Origin: Glebionis coronaria
Lineage: Eukaryota > Streptophyta > Magnoliopsida > Asterales > Asteraceae
Assembly (NCBI GenBank): GCA_025667525.1
Contig: CM046878.1
Coordinates: 511,136,274-511,200,273 of the forward strand
Length of the DNA stretch: 64,000 nt
Direction: 5' to 3'
Shown here: positions 46,894 through 59,200 of the stretch, piece after piece
How the letters are laid out: each line of letters begins with the position of its first letter
Numbering within the stretch: position 1 is the stretch's first letter
Program-made: the position numbers and the translations under genes
The notes under the pieces: model-generated
The model's input: only the letters and a program-made list of their open reading frames with translations
Databases searched by the model: none
What the model was told of the DNA's origin: nothing

Positions 46894-47559
46894 CTTAATA
46901 AGCCCAGAACAGCTTATTCAGTGCTTGTTTTTTGGCTTATTCCTTTACGTTGAGACGAGTTTCATATAAACATGCTTAAGCGCGCTTAAAAAAATGTATG
47001 AATGGTAAGAATGTAGTATTAAAATACAGTGTTTCTAGTATCTTGTCTTATCATGTTTCTTATCTTTCCCTAATAAGTAGTTTCACCGTATATTGTCATT
47101 AAACCTTTTGCTTCTTTTAAAACTTTTACGTTGATACGAGTTAGATTTCAAATTCCTAAAACCTTTTTATTAATTTTATATTAAATTACAAAGTTGATAA
47201 AAATCCCTAAAATCAAATAAAATTAAAAATGAAAGTTTTTGAAAACCTTTTGGGCTGTAAACCTCAAATATATAAATTAAAACCTAAAAGCTATTTTTCT
47301 AAAAATTAAAACCTATTTTAACTATTTTTAATCTAATTAACAAAATACGGCTAAAGAAAAATGATAAAAAACAAATGAAGAAAGGGAAAAATGCAAACTT
47401 GGTTCAAAAAAATGCTAAACCCTATAACTTTCCTAGGAAAAGTAAGCTAGTGCTAAAAAGCTTAACTAATAAGCTCAAATAGCCAAAATAAGCTACGGAT
47501 TTAATATAATAAGCCCACTCAAAGTCTCCTTAAGTACAATTGTTTGGAGAGGTATAACG

Positions 47560-47660
47560 TAAAAAACCATCCGGATCACTGGTAAACACGTTACTCCTCC
47601 GAAAGGGAGGTCGCGTGTTCGAGCCCAGGCCAGGTGAGTTTTTGCTATTTATTTTTTTTG
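47560..47660 (+). repeat. SINE-like tRNA-related head, different family
   Basis: CTGGTAAACACG...GAGGTCGCGTGTTCGAGCCC resembles a tRNA A box and B box, and is followed by GGTGAG and a T-rich tail (47645-47660). It lies between the inverted copies. It could be an independent SINE insertion. 46894-47559 otherwise shows only AT-rich sequence. Confidence 0.4.
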
Positions 47661-47669
47661 GGTATTTAA

Positions 47670-47850
47670 CTCACGGCTTCTATTTTGAAACGCCCAGCCA
47701 AATTGATATTAAATATCAGATATTGCAAAGTCATAAACGAAAAAGACCCTAGGGCAGTTGGTTTGTGTGTGGTGTGTTGAGGTGTTGATAAAAGGGGTTG
47801 ACAAAGAAGTCTAATGTTCGAACCCTTGTGGTTCCTTTTTTTTTTCTTTC
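47670..47850 (+). repeat. SINE-like tRNA-related repeat, copy 2
   Basis: Inverted relative of 46690-46893: shares CTTCTATTTTGAAACGCCCA, CATAAACGAAAAAGACCCTA, TAGGGCAGTTGGTTTGTGTG, GTTCGAACCCTTGTGGTTCC, then a run of T (47835-47850). The SIRE element is inserted a few bases after the T run. Confidence 0.55.
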
Positions 47851-47857
47851 TTGTAAC

Positions 47858-48379
47858 TGTTGGGAATAAATTTAGGCCAGAACACTTGAACGCTGACAAG
47901 ATCAACTCAAGCGTTGACAAGAGCAAAGTGAGCGCTGACAGCATAAGCGTTGACAAGATAAAGTCAAGCGTTGACAGATTGAAGACAAGCACTGATGGAA
48001 GATGTGAGCTACACGTTTATTATATTCTAGATTACTTCTAGTAAGGATAGAGACGACAATGTATTTTCTATGTTTATCTTTACCTAGAATAGTTGATTCG
48101 TAGCTTATTGTACAAGACTTCTTGTTCTATAAAAGAAGATCTTTTAGGTTAATGTTTAATATCAGTTTTCATAGTATTCGCAAGTTAAACCTTTCATTGT
48201 AATCAACACGATTATTCTAATACAAGTGAAAGTTTGTTTAACATCATTGTGTTTTAGATCAAGTGTTAATTCCGCATAACACTTTGTTACTTTACTCATA
48301 AGCAAAGGTTTCTCTACGTGTAGTACTTGATCTAATCTCGTATACACAAAGCTTAATCGATCTAAGTTTGGGATCAATA
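47858..48379 (+). repeat. SIRE 5' LTR
   Basis: Starts TGTTGGGAATAAATTTAGG and ends GGGATCAATA. The 3' LTR ends AACA, the expected mirror of TGTT, so the 5' copy has C-to-T in its last CA. Five CG(C/T)TGACA motifs cluster at 47889-47975. TATA box at 48128. Confidence 0.95.
48128..48134 (+). promoter_or_regulatory. LTR TATA box (SIRE)
   Basis: TATAAAA in TTCTATAAAAGAAG, 270 bp into the LTR. It recurs at 59637-59643 in the 3' LTR. Confidence 0.6.
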
Positions 48380-48381
48380 AG

Positions 48382-48393
48382 TGGTATCAGAGC
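48382..48393 (+). promoter_or_regulatory. primer-binding site of SIRE element (tRNA-Met initiator)
   Basis: TGGTATCAGAGC, the classic copia site complementary to the initiator tRNA-Met 3' end, two bases after the 5' LTR. Confidence 0.95.
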
Positions 48394-48430
48394 TTGTTGA
48401 GAAACTTTTGATCTTTAAGTAACGCAAGAA

Positions 48431-48488
48431 CCCTAAAACACCAAAAAAAAAACCCTAAAAACCCTAAAATTCTCAAAACCCTAAAAAC
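48431..48488 (+). promoter_or_regulatory. telobox-like CCCTAAAA repeats in the SIRE leader
   Basis: Four copies of (A)ACCCTAAAA in about 58 bp just before the gag ATG at 48492. AAACCCTAA (telobox) is a known plant promoter element and telomere-repeat-protein site. Here it lies in the untranslated leader, so a role in transcription or chromatin targeting is conjecture. Confidence 0.6.
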
Positions 48489-48491
48489 ATC

Positions 48492-51371
48492 ATGTCTGGC
48501 ACAAATCAACCTCCTGCTTTGCTACAAAACAACTTCTCAAACCCTAGTATCAAAATTCCCATGTTTGATGCCAGGAACTTTGAGCTTTGGAAGTCCAATT
48601 TTGAGCAATACATAGCTATTCATGACTACACTCTTTGGGAAATTATCGAATATGGGAACACATTCGATAAAGCAGCAAAGATTACTGCTGCTATTGCCAC
48701 AAGGACAGCTGTTCCTAATTGTCCTGAATCTGATAAGGTGGAAAAGCCTGAAGATGGGAGAGCTGTTGCTGTTGAAGATATAGCCAAGAAGAGGGTGGAC
48801 ATGAAAATCTTGAATATCTTGAAACATGCCCTAGGTCATGAGAATCAGCACAAGTACAAACGATTTGAATCTGCAAAAGAGCTTTGGGAAGCTCTTGAAG
48901 TAGCACATGGTGGCAATGCTGACACTAAAGAAGAAAAGAAGAAGCAACTATTGCATGAGTATGCTGTCTTTAAAGCTCAACCTAATGAGAATCTCAGCAG
49001 TGTGAGAAGTAGACTTCTTGACATCACAAGTCAACTTTCCTTCATGGGAAAACAGATTGATGATCCTGAATTGAATGCTACTTTTCTCAAAAGCCTTGGT
49101 GATGTATGGAAGATTGAGACAAGATCCATTCTTGTCAATAATACCCACAAGACTTCCAGGTTTGATGACATCTTCAACAAGTTAAGACTATTGGAGAATG
49201 AATGGCAATTGGAAAGTGATAACAAATCTTCCAGCAGCAACATGGCCTTCTTTTCACAAAGTGAAGGCCAATTTGATTCCATGAACTTCTATGGACATTC
49301 AGCAACTGGATATCAAGGTGTCAGCGCTGGATGTCAATCTGTCAGCGCTGGATCATATCCTGTCAACGCTTTGTACTCAAGCGCTGACACACACAATCAT
49401 GGCGCTGATAGAATTAAACCTGCTGGTTTTGATCTTGATACTGTGTGTGCATTCATTGCTTCTTTGCCCAGTGATTCAAGGATTACATATGAAGATCTTG
49501 AGCAGATAAGTGATGAACAATTGGAAGAGATGGACATCAAGTGGACTATGGCTCTTGTAAGTTTAAGAGCAAACGGGTTCAATAAAAGGTTCAAGAAGAA
49601 GATGACCTTTAATGCTAAGGATGTTGCTGGATTTGATAAATCCAAGGTGGAGTGCTACAACTGTCATAGGATGGGGCACTTTATGAGGGAATGTAGATCT
49701 CCAAGGAGATCTGATGCTGGGAAGCCTTCAAGCCAAATGATTAAGAGCCCAGATCCCAAGGCTATGGTTGCTGTTCAACAAATTGATGGTGTTGGAGAAT
49801 GGGATTGGAGCTGGATGGCTAAGAATGAAGAAGAGGACAGAGCTTTGGTTGCTGAAGTTAAAGAAGAGCATGTTGAATATGCTCTCATGGCACACTCCTC
49901 CTCTTCATCAGATAATGAGGTATATGATGATGCTTTCTGTTCTAAGGGTTGTCGTTTAAATACTGAAAAATTAAAACAAGAGATAGTTAAATTATTAGAT
50001 GAGGCAAGTACTGAAAGATGCAAAGTATCTAATTATCAAATTGCTCTTACCCAAACAGAAAAGACAGTAGCTGAGTATAAGAAAATGGAGTTTGATTTAA
50101 AGGATCAAATAAACATCTTAAAACATGAGTTATTTCAGAGTAAAGATGTTCAAGATATAGTAAATAGGGTTAATCTTGATTTGATAGCTCAGTTAGAAGA
50201 GGCTAACAAAAATAAAGATAATGTGAGTCTTAAAATCCAGAGATTTGATAAGGCCACACAATCCCTAGGAGAGTGTGTTAGCAAACAAAGAGACTCTAAG
50301 GATATGAGTGGGATTGGGATGAATAATTATACTGTTGTCCCACCACCAGCTGGGGATTTCTATGGTGTCCAATCAAAGGACTTATCTTGGACTGGCTTGC
50401 CAAAATGTCAAGAGGAGGAATTCATTCCTCCACCTAGAGTGATTTCCCCAGTTGAGGAATACAAACAAAAACTGACTGACCTTGATGAGTGGAAGAAAGC
50501 TAACCACACCTTGTTTGTTAAGGGAGGGTTATTGTGTGAAAGTCCAAATGAGCCCACACCAATCACGAGCCTTGATCCTAAACCTATTAAGATCACACAC
50601 CCTACCACTGGCAAAGCTGTTGACCTTGGCTCACAAAATGTTAGAAAACCTAGTGTTAAGTATGCAGAGATGTATAGAAATTCTAGGTCACCAAAAAGCC
50701 AAGTTAGTAACCATGGAACAGGCTTCTTTGCTTCTAGACCTAAGACTATGTCTAGAAAAGCTTGTTACACATGTGGTAGCTTCTCACATTTGGCTTACAA
50801 ATGTGTCAACGCTTCCAATGTCAACGCTGACAGGAACCATTTCAGCGCTGACAAAAGTCAACATAGGTCAAACACTGTCAGACCCAATACCTTTGTGAAC
50901 AAAAGTTCACAAGTTGTTAGACCAGCCCCATTCTTTTCTAGAGGGTCTAACACACAAGGCCTAAGACCTTTTCAAAAGTCAAACACTTGGTTCAATAGGC
51001 AATGGGTTCCTGTAGCAAACCCTAGGTTCAACGCTGATAAGAGCAATCGGGGCGCTGACAAGAGAAATTTCATCGCTGACAGACAAACTGCTAAACCTAG
51101 GTATTTGCAACCACAGGGAAATAGGTCTAAAGCTTCTACTAGCTTAACATGGAGACCAAAACAAGCCCAAAACCCTAATTCTACTGGTATTTCTATGACA
51201 TGCAACAGGTTTCATTATATTTCAAAGGCATTGTCAACACCAATTGGGGTTAACTGGGAATTTCATTCAAACAGGGATGAAAATGGGGTTGTTATGAGAA
51301 CCAAGTCTGTTCTTGTTGAACAACCAAATGAATCCAAGTCTTCCAAGGCTTGGGTTCCCAAAGAAAACTAA
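48492..51371 (+). CDS. SIRE Gag, 959 aa
   Basis: The first ATG after the leader opens a 959-codon ORF. The N-terminal retrotransposon gag domain is recognisable by [20 protein letters not shown] (residues 21-40), then [14 protein letters not shown] and [17 protein letters not shown]. Two CX2CX4HX4C zinc knuckles follow: [14 protein letters not shown] (about 387-400) and [14 protein letters not shown] (about 758-771), separated by an acidic and coiled-coil-like stretch (about 470-600). Several motif-encoded peptides (SSADT, NVNADR, FSADK, RGADK) are present. Gag forms particles and packages RNA. The stop at 51369 lies inside pol, which is in the -1 frame. Confidence 0.93.
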   Translation: MSGTNQPPALLQNNFSNPSIKIPMFDARNFELWKSNFEQYIAIHDYTLWEIIEYGNTFDKAAKITAAIATRTAVPNCPESDKVEKPEDGRAVAVEDIAKKRVDMKILNILKHALGHENQHKYKRFESAKELWEALEVAHGGNADTKEEKKKQLLHEYAVFKAQPNENLSSVRSRLLDITSQLSFMGKQIDDPELNATFLKSLGDVWKIETRSILVNNTHKTSRFDDIFNKLRLLENEWQLESDNKSSSSNMAFFSQSEGQFDSMNFYGHSATGYQGVSAGCQSVSAGSYPVNALYSSADTHNHGADRIKPAGFDLDTVCAFIASLPSDSRITYEDLEQISDEQLEEMDIKWTMALVSLRANGFNKRFKKKMTFNAKDVAGFDKSKVECYNCHRMGHFMRECRSPRRSDAGKPSSQMIKSPDPKAMVAVQQIDGVGEWDWSWMAKNEEEDRALVAEVKEEHVEYALMAHSSSSSDNEVYDDAFCSKGCRLNTEKLKQEIVKLLDEASTERCKVSNYQIALTQTEKTVAEYKKMEFDLKDQINILKHELFQSKDVQDIVNRVNLDLIAQLEEANKNKDNVSLKIQRFDKATQSLGECVSKQRDSKDMSGIGMNNYTVVPPPAGDFYGVQSKDLSWTGLPKCQEEEFIPPPRVISPVEEYKQKLTDLDEWKKANHTLFVKGGLLCESPNEPTPITSLDPKPIKITHPTTGKAVDLGSQNVRKPSVKYAEMYRNSRSPKSQVSNHGTGFFASRPKTMSRKACYTCGSFSHLAYKCVNASNVNADRNHFSADKSQHRSNTVRPNTFVNKSSQVVRPAPFFSRGSNTQGLRPFQKSNTWFNRQWVPVANPRFNADKSNRGADKRNFIADRQTAKPRYLQPQGNRSKASTSLTWRPKQAQNPNSTGISMTCNRFHYISKALSTPIGVNWEFHSNRDENGVVMRTKSVLVEQPNESKSSKAWVPKEN

Positions 51372-54300
51372 TGTGTTTTCTTTATGTGCAGGGCATTCAG
51401 AAGAAGATCAATGATTATGGATACTGGGATAGTGGATGCTCAAGGCACATGACAGGAAAGGAAGACTATCTGACCAATTTCTCTCCTATTCAAGATGGTG
51501 ATAAGGTATACTTTGGAGGGGGCTACGGCACCATCACAGGAAAAGGAACCCTTGTCACCAACAATCTAAGATTTGAGAATGTCTTCCTGGTAAAAGATCT
51601 GGATTATAATTTGTTTAGTGTATCACAAGTGTGTGATAACAAAAATAAGGTTCTTTTCACAGATACTGAGTGCTTGGTGTTAAGCAAGGATTATAAGCTC
51701 CCTGAGGAGAAATACATAGATTTTAGAACACCAAGGCATAAAGACATATATAATGTGAATCTTAATGGAATTAAGGTAAATAATAAAATGTCATGTCTGT
51801 ATGCTAAAGCCTCAGTAGATGAAAGTAATCTTTGGCACAGGAGACTAGGGCACATAAACTTTAAGAATATTAATAGGCTTGTGAGGCTTGGTTTAGTTGA
51901 TGGTTTGCCTGAAAAGGCTTTCCACAATGACCACTCTTGTGTTGCATGCCTTAAGGGCAAGCAGCACAAGGTCTCATTCAGGTCTAAACAGGTGCACTCT
52001 AGTTCTAAACCACTTCACTTATTGCATATGGACCTCTTTGGTCCAACTAATATAGAAAGTTTGAAGGGTAAATCATATTGTTTTGTTATTACTGATGATT
52101 ACTCCAGGTTTACATGGACTTTCTTTTTAGCCAAGAAAAGTGAAACTGCCCTAAGTCTGATTAATTTCATTACCCAGATAGAAAAGAAGAATGGTAATGA
52201 GGTCAAAATTATTAGAAGTGACAATGGGGGTGAGTTTAGAAATCAGTTGTTAGATGATTTTTGTGCCAAGAAAGGGATTACTAGGCAGTTTAGCATAGCT
52301 AGAACCCCACAGCAAAATGGGGTTGCTGAAAGGAAGAATAGGACCCTTATTGAAGCAGCCAGAACCATGTTGGCTGATGCCCACTTTCCTATAGCCTTTT
52401 GGGCTGAAGCTGTTAACACAGCTTGTTATGTTCAGAATAGGGCATTGGTCAACAAGATACATAATAAGACACCTTATGAATTACTTTGGGGAAGGAAGCC
52501 CAATATTGGCTTTCTCAAGCCATTTGGTTGTCATGTAGTTGTTTTAGAAACTAGTGAGGCCCTAGGTAAATTTGATTCAAAAGGTGATGAAGGCTACTTC
52601 ATGGGTTATTCAGTGCAGAGTAAAGGATATAGGGTTTACATTAAAAAGGAAAAACGTATACTTGAAAAAGTACATGTTAGGTTTTTAGAGAGTAAACCTA
52701 GTGATCCTGAGAGTGGTCCAAATTGGTTGTTTGACTTAGAACCTTTGTCTAGAGCTTTAAATTATATGCCTGTTACTGATCCAGACATTGTGAAGGTAAC
52801 TTCAAGTGTTTTGGAAAAGAGAATTGGTAATGTTTCAGGTATACAGGTTGCTAAGGAGGATGGACCACCAGCAGTTAAATCATCTCCCACACAAGAATTT
52901 GTTACACTTCCTATATGGACAGATGAGTATTATGCTGCTGCTACTGCTGCAAGGAAAGATAATGGTGGTGTTCAAATACCACCAAATACAAACATGCATG
53001 ATTCTTCAGGCGCTGACAAAGGGAAATCAAGCGCTGACACGACCAATTCAGACGCTGATGGCTCCAACGCTGACAACAACAGTTCAAGCGTTGTTAGCCC
53101 AAGCGCTGACAAACAAGGTTCAGACTTTGGAGACACCTTTACACAGCTTTTCTCTTCCCATTTTGAACAAGGTGGACCTTCCAATGTTCATGAAGGGATT
53201 TCTGTTGACCAAGAAGAATCTGAGGAAGAAGATATTGGCAACATGGAGCGTGAAGTTGAGGACACCAGACTTTTTGAAGGAGGGGTTCTCACTTCAACAG
53301 CTAAGGATCACCCCACATCTCAAATCATTGGTGATGTTATGGCTCCAGTTCAGACAAGAAGATCCCATCAAGGTCTTGGTGGATTTATTGCCAATATACA
53401 CAAGAAGGTTGATACTCCTCTTGTACAAGCATGTTTGTTTGCCTGTTTTCTGTCACAGGAAGAACCCAAGAAAATTTTTGATGCTCTCAAGGAACCAAGT
53501 TGGGTGGAAGCAATGCAGGATGAGCTTCACCAATTTGCTATACAGGATGTTTGGGAGCTGGTTGATTGTCCTAGATATGTGAGACCAATTGGGACAAGAT
53601 GGGTTCTAAGGAACAAGAAAGATGAAAGAGGTATTGTGGTCAGAAACAAGGCACGTTTGGTAGCTCAGGGTTATACACAAGAGGAAGGCATAGATTATGA
53701 AGAAGTCTTTGCTCCAGTTGCAAGAATTGAAGCTATCAGAATTTTCTTAGCTTATGCTTCTTGCATGAACTTTACTGTTTATCAAATGGATGTGAAGAGT
53801 GCTTTCCTCTATGGCACAATTGTTGAGGAGGTTTATGTAATGCAACCTCCTGGTTTTGAAGATCCTGAGAATCCAGACAAGGTTTATAGAGTGAAGAAAG
53901 CAATGTATGGACTTCATCAAGCCCCAAGAGCATGGTATGGTACATTGTCCACCTACTTGGTGGAAAATGGTTTCAAGAGGGGCACCATAGATCAGACCTT
54001 GTTTACAAAGAAGAAAGGAAAACATGTGTTGCTTGTGCAGGTCTATGTTGATGATATCATTTTTGGGTCTACTGATCCAAAAATGAGTGAGGACTTTTCC
54101 AAGCTCATGACAGATAAATTCAAGATGAGTGCAATGGGTGAGATGAACTTCTTTCTAGGTTTACAAGTTCAGCAGAAAGAAGATGGTATCTTCATCTCCC
54201 AAGACAAGTATGTAGCTGAAATCTTGAAGAAATATGGTTTTTCTCCACATGAAAAGGAGGCTTCCACTCCTATGGATAGACAACACCCTTGGGGAAAAAT

Positions 54301-54991
54301 TGGAGCTGGAAAGGATGTGGATGTTAGGCACTATAGATCAATGATTGGGTCATTGATGTATCTTACAGCCTCAAGACCTGACATCATGTTTGCTGTGTGT
54401 GCATGTGTACGCCATCAAGTGACTCCCAAAGAATGTCACCTTTTTGCTGTGAAGAGAATTTTTAGGTACCTAAGATGTTACCCAGATCTTGGATTGTGGT
54501 ACCCAAAAGATTCTCCCTTGGATCTTATTGCATATTCAGACAGTGACTATGGTGGTGACAAGTTTGATAGGAAATCCACAACTGGTGGATGCCAATTTCT
54601 TGGGAGCAGATTAATATCTTGGCAATGCAAGAAACAAACAGTGGTGGCAAACTCTACAACTGAAGCAGAATATGTTGCTGCAGCTGCTTGTTGTGGACAA
54701 GTCTTATGGATTCAGAACCAGCTGTTGGATTATGGGTATAATTTTATGCATACCAAGATTTTTGTAGACAATAACAGTACTTTATGCATTATTAAAAATC
54801 CTGTACATCATTCTAAAACCAAACACATAGAAATTAGACATCATTTTATAAGAGATTGCTTTGAGAAAGGTTTAATACAACCAGATAGGGTAGACACAGA
54901 AGATAATGTGGCTGATTTATTAACTAAACCTTTTGATGCTGGAAGATTTCAATATTTGGTAACAAATATTGGAATGGTTAATCTCACTTAA
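51350..54991 (+). CDS. SIRE Pol: protease, integrase, reverse transcriptase, RNase H (1213 codons)
   Basis: The open frame overlaps the end of gag in the -1 frame; the printed start at 51350 is a TTG, not a real initiator. Protease D27-S-G in [11 protein letters not shown]. Integrase pre-domain [11 protein letters not shown] (about 161), core Asp in HMDLFGP (about 227), Asp in IRSDNGGEF (about 289), Glu in NGVAERKNR (about 330). Low-complexity linker with GADK/SADT motif peptides (about 545-585). Reverse transcriptase [11 protein letters not shown] and YVDDIIFG (Asp 901-902). RNase [11 protein letters not shown] (about 1062), TEAEYVAAA and DNNSTLCI. No internal stop. Translation must involve frameshifting, re-initiation or a spliced or edited message, and no classic slippery heptamer is obvious. 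Alternatively a one-base indel separates gag and pol in this copy. Confidence 0.92.
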   Translation: MGSQRKLMCFLYVQGIQKKINDYGYWDSGCSRHMTGKEDYLTNFSPIQDGDKVYFGGGYGTITGKGTLVTNNLRFENVFLVKDLDYNLFSVSQVCDNKNKVLFTDTECLVLSKDYKLPEEKYIDFRTPRHKDIYNVNLNGIKVNNKMSCLYAKASVDESNLWHRRLGHINFKNINRLVRLGLVDGLPEKAFHNDHSCVACLKGKQHKVSFRSKQVHSSSKPLHLLHMDLFGPTNIESLKGKSYCFVITDDYSRFTWTFFLAKKSETALSLINFITQIEKKNGNEVKIIRSDNGGEFRNQLLDDFCAKKGITRQFSIARTPQQNGVAERKNRTLIEAARTMLADAHFPIAFWAEAVNTACYVQNRALVNKIHNKTPYELLWGRKPNIGFLKPFGCHVVVLETSEALGKFDSKGDEGYFMGYSVQSKGYRVYIKKEKRILEKVHVRFLESKPSDPESGPNWLFDLEPLSRALNYMPVTDPDIVKVTSSVLEKRIGNVSGIQVAKEDGPPAVKSSPTQEFVTLPIWTDEYYAAATAARKDNGGVQIPPNTNMHDSSGADKGKSSADTTNSDADGSNADNNSSSVVSPSADKQGSDFGDTFTQLFSSHFEQGGPSNVHEGISVDQEESEEEDIGNMEREVEDTRLFEGGVLTSTAKDHPTSQIIGDVMAPVQTRRSHQGLGGFIANIHKKVDTPLVQACLFACFLSQEEPKKIFDALKEPSWVEAMQDELHQFAIQDVWELVDCPRYVRPIGTRWVLRNKKDERGIVVRNKARLVAQGYTQEEGIDYEEVFAPVARIEAIRIFLAYASCMNFTVYQMDVKSAFLYGTIVEEVYVMQPPGFEDPENPDKVYRVKKAMYGLHQAPRAWYGTLSTYLVENGFKRGTIDQTLFTKKKGKHVLLVQVYVDDIIFGSTDPKMSEDFSKLMTDKFKMSAMGEMNFFLGLQVQQKEDGIFISQDKYVAEILKKYGFSPHEKEASTPMDRQHPWGKIGAGKDVDVRHYRSMIGSLMYLTASRPDIMFAVCACVRHQVTPKECHLFAVKRIFRYLRCYPDLGLWYPKDSPLDLIAYSDSDYGGDKFDRKSTTGGCQFLGSRLISWQCKKQTVVANSTTEAEYVAAAACCGQVLWIQNQLLDYGYNFMHTKIFVDNNSTLCIIKNPVHHSKTKHIEIRHHFIRDCFEKGLIQPDRVDTEDNVADLLTKPFDAGRFQYLVTNIGMVNLT

Positions 54992-56245
54992 TATGTGTTT
55001 TGGAACCTTTTTGTAAAAGTATGTACAGGATAATGCATTGTTATTGGTCTTTGTGATGATTTAGATTTTCCACTTTATTTTTCTAACACTGACAAAGGTA
55101 AATGTAACGCTGTCCAGTGTTATTTTGCCATTGTTGGAGATATTATTGTCTAACGCTGACAAGAGTTCCTTCAACGCTGTTAAGTGTTGTCGGGACGCTG
55201 TTAGCAACAAATGTTAGTTTTGTGGTTTTCATCTAAATGTGCAGGTAATGGTAGCTTTATGCCATTGGATACAGAGTTGCTTATGGATCTTTGAAGAGCT
55301 ATTTGGACATGTTTTGTTTATGGATGATGGTTGGAATATTTATATTCCTATCTTGACATAAATTTTTTATTGTTCATATATATATTTTGAGAACTCATGT
55401 ATCATAGTTTGAGGGGAGGTTTAAGGAACCTTTAGGACTCTTGGGTATTCTTAGAATACTCTCATCACAATTCTAGATTGTGTCCACTGGTGAGTATGAG
55501 TTAGTTTTACTAAACCATGAGGCACTGTAGCATGCATAGTATATTAACTTTGCATGCTGCCAAGACATTTTTGGCCTAGAATTGGTTGTGGTCTGTTGGG
55601 AGGCTTGGGAATCCTTTTGATATGGGTTTTACCTGGGAGTAACAAGGATTTTATGAGGTAACTTGGTTGTTAAGAATTTTGGTTAGCAAGGGACACTAGA
55701 GGACTGTTATGTCTATCTTGCTTATGCAAGTGTGCATAACTGGACAGTGCTTGCCGCCCTATGATAATTATCAGCTTTTGGTTATCTTCTCTAGGATAAA
55801 TTACTTGTTAAGGTCATTTTTCACTTTTTAAAACAATTTTATTTTTGGACGCTGACAAGATTTTTCCAAGCGTTGTTGTGACCAAAATGGACGCTGACAT
55901 GGCTTTAGGCGAACGTTGACAAGATTATAGCCGTTGTGCGTTGATGGGTTATATTTGACCGTTGACAATCAATGGGACCTACCCAGTTGTAACTTTTTGA
56001 CATATTTTCAAGCCGTAATTTTAGGAGTTGTTACTTTCATTAAATGCATGAGATAACTTATAAACTTTTTCAATATTTTCATGATTGATTTTTGAAAATC
56101 TTTGCCTATTTTTGGGCCAATCACGTGCATTCATCCACTCCTATAAATTTGGCTCCTATTTTAAACAGGGTATCTATAATTCTTGTCTAACACTTTTCTC
56201 TTATCAACCTTCATCTTTTATACATCAACTTAACAGCTTTCATCA
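54992..56245 (+). other. SIRE spacer between pol and third ORF
   Basis: 1.25 kb without coding sequence. It contains about ten CG(C/T)TG-type motifs (five strict CG(C/T)TGACA) at 55085-55215 and 55850-55970, and an internal purine-rich GAGGGGAGGT at 55411-55420 resembling the terminal polypurine tract. It may hold the promoter or splice signals for ORF3, but none was identified. Confidence 0.7.
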
Positions 56246-59200
56246 ATGGCACCAAGATTTAACTCAGCAGAATTGGATTTGGGGTTCAAGTCTCAACACA
56301 ACATGATTGCTTATCTTGTTGCTGATAATACTTTGTTCCCTCAATACACTCAGATGGTGGAGTATTTGAATGCATCCCCATTAAGGTATGCTCTTTCTCA
56401 TGCACCACTCATTCCAGTCACACACATTAAACAGTTTTGGAACACTGTCAGTTCCTCAACAGTTAATGGAGTGACAACATTGAATTCTATTGTACATGGG
56501 AGACCTTGGGTGGTTACTGAGGCCTTGGTACGCCAGGCCTTGCATCTTAATGATGCTGATGGTATAACCATGCTTCCCATATCTGAAATAGAACAAGGGC
56601 TTAGGGCTTTGGGATACCCTATTCCTGATGAAGGTACTCTTAATAAGTACCATAAGCAGGAATTTCCCCCAGCCTGGAAGTACCTAATTCACATTCTCCT
56701 TCAATGTTTGAGTCCCAAATGTACTGCACACAATGAGATCAATAGATCCATTGCATCTGCTATTGTGTGTATTACAACAGGGCAAAATTATAACTGGTCT
56801 AAAATGATTTTTGAAGGAATGTGTAAAAACAAGGGGACAAAAATGACTTTGGCTTATCCCCGTTTTCTGCAAATGGTTTTTGATGCTCAAAGATATTGTT
56901 CAAGGGATCACAATGATTTTTATAAGATCCCTGAACAAAAGAAGGCTATTTTTACCAAGATGAATTCACCACCTCATAGAGACCTACCATTAACCCCAGC
57001 CATGCTTGCTGTTATTGCAGCAGCACAACCCCAACCAGACCCCCAACCTCATATTGACCCTCAACCACAACTTGAACCTATCCCTGAACCTTTACCTTCA
57101 CCTGACCAAATGCAAATAGACCAAAATCCCTTCGACGCTGACACATCTAATGTGGGCGTTGATATGCCTATTTCCACCGCTGACACCCAACCATCACAAT
57201 TCCAAACACCCCTTAACCAACCTACATCTACACCTTCTTCTACACCATCTTCCACACCACCAGAATATAGGTTGATTAAACGCCAAAGGACTGCTGGAGT
57301 GTTCTCCTCTGGTGGTCCTAGCCATGTAGCAGAGAGAACCACCACCACAAGTGTGGCTGGTGACCTGGATGAGGCTGAGACTATTGGTTCTGGCTTAGAA
57401 GCTGGCCAAGACAGTCCCACCATAATTAAGTCCTCATCCATGCCCAATGAACCTAACTTGGGAGGTCAAATTCCCATTTTGGAAGAGGGCAGACTGGAAC
57501 AACTGACGCTTTTAGAATTGACGGCTGTCTGCATTAGCTTGCAAAAGCAAAATGCAGACTTAGTACAAATTGTCAGTAACCAAGGCCTTGAACTCAAAGA
57601 TTTGAGGGAGAGGATTGTTGTTTTGGAGAGTGCTCATTCAAGGGGAGGTATGGAGGAGTCTTCCAAAGGGGAGGAAGCAAGAAATCTGAGTGATAAGAGC
57701 AGTCAAGATGGTCAATCATTGGATATTGCTGAGGCTCTTACTACATTAAAGGAACAAAAAGGTTTTGATACGTCCTTAATCTCTCCAACCAATTTAAATT
57801 TATCATTTACAGATATGCTGAGAGAGGTTACACAAGGCGCTGAGGGAAAATATTTGAGCGTTGACAAGACAAGTTTGGACGCTGACAGAAGTATTTTGGG
57901 CGCTGATAGAGGAAATTTGGGCGTTGACAGATCTGCATATGGAGGTGATGTATTCCAGTCATCATCTATCATCAAAGATGTTCCTACGCAGGTATTATCA
58001 TCTACCCTACCAACAATTGAACCAACAGATAAGGGTAAGGGTAAGTTGGTAGAAGAAATTGTTCCAAAGAATGCAGCTCAGGTTGAATTTGATAGAAGAT
58101 TGGCTGAGCAAATGATGGAACAAGGTGAAAAAGAAAAGTCACCATTTGTTGTGACTTCTGAAGAAGAAAGTGATGAAGCTAGCTCAGATTCAAGTGTGAT
58201 GATTGTTGAACCAGAAAGACTTGAGTATGGTGATGAGCTTGTTAAGGAAAGGCTGAGAGATTTGAAGTTGCAAATTGATTTTGATATGCCAGAGGTAGTT
58301 CAGATGTACAATTCTTGGGAAGAAAGCTGTATGGATAATCCAGACTTGACCATTTCAGATCAAATATGGGGTTTGGAAATTCTTCTTAGAGTTCAGCAGG
58401 ATTGTAAGGTGATGCTGAAGTACAAGGCAAGCAACATTCTCTCTGAATTGAAAAGGGATAGAAGGAAGCTCTACTTTATGTTGCTCAAATGTCATGGAGT
58501 TGGATGGACACATCAGAAGCTGAAGGCTTTGACATTTGATGAATTGGAACATAGGGCTTATCCTATTTGGGTGAAAGTGCAGGAAGAAAATACTTTCAGA
58601 CTTCTTTCAGATGAAAGAAAGGAGCAACTTGTAGAAGAGATGACAATCAAGAAAGCTATGATAGTCCCTAGACCAGTAAAGAAGGGATTTATTCTTGAGT
58701 TTCCAAAAGATATGTCTCAACTGTATCCAAGTGAAGCAATCATTAGAAAGAGCCTTAAGCTCTCCCCATTAGAAGCTTCAGATATGGTTCATGTGTTACC
58801 ATTAGATTCCAGGAATCCAATTGTAAGTTATGAGGAAGATGAATGTGGATTCTGGAAAATTAGAAGATTTGGCAAGGAGGTACACACTTTTACCACTCTC
58901 ATATCTTTATTTGCAAGTTGTGACAGAGAAGACTTGGTAGACCTTTGGAGGTTGCTAGAGACCAAGTATGAGGCTGAAGCACCAACTTCAGCCAATGGAA
59001 TAAAACTTTGGACCACATTCAAAAGAATGTGTGGGACAAAAGAAGAAGATCCTGAAATATGGAAGGATCTTGAAGATGACCTCAGTGGTCTTCAATGGAG
59101 GTTATATTCAGCTGCAGGTGTATACCATTTGAGTTCTACAAAGTTTGCTGAGTATTTACTTGTAGATGCTCAGTATTTCATATCCAAGGCTGTTTTGGAG

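Noticed and set aside
51350..51380. Programmed -1 frameshift site between SIRE gag and pol
   Set aside because: No X XXY YYZ heptamer in the correct frame was found in the short overlap, so the mechanism is left open.
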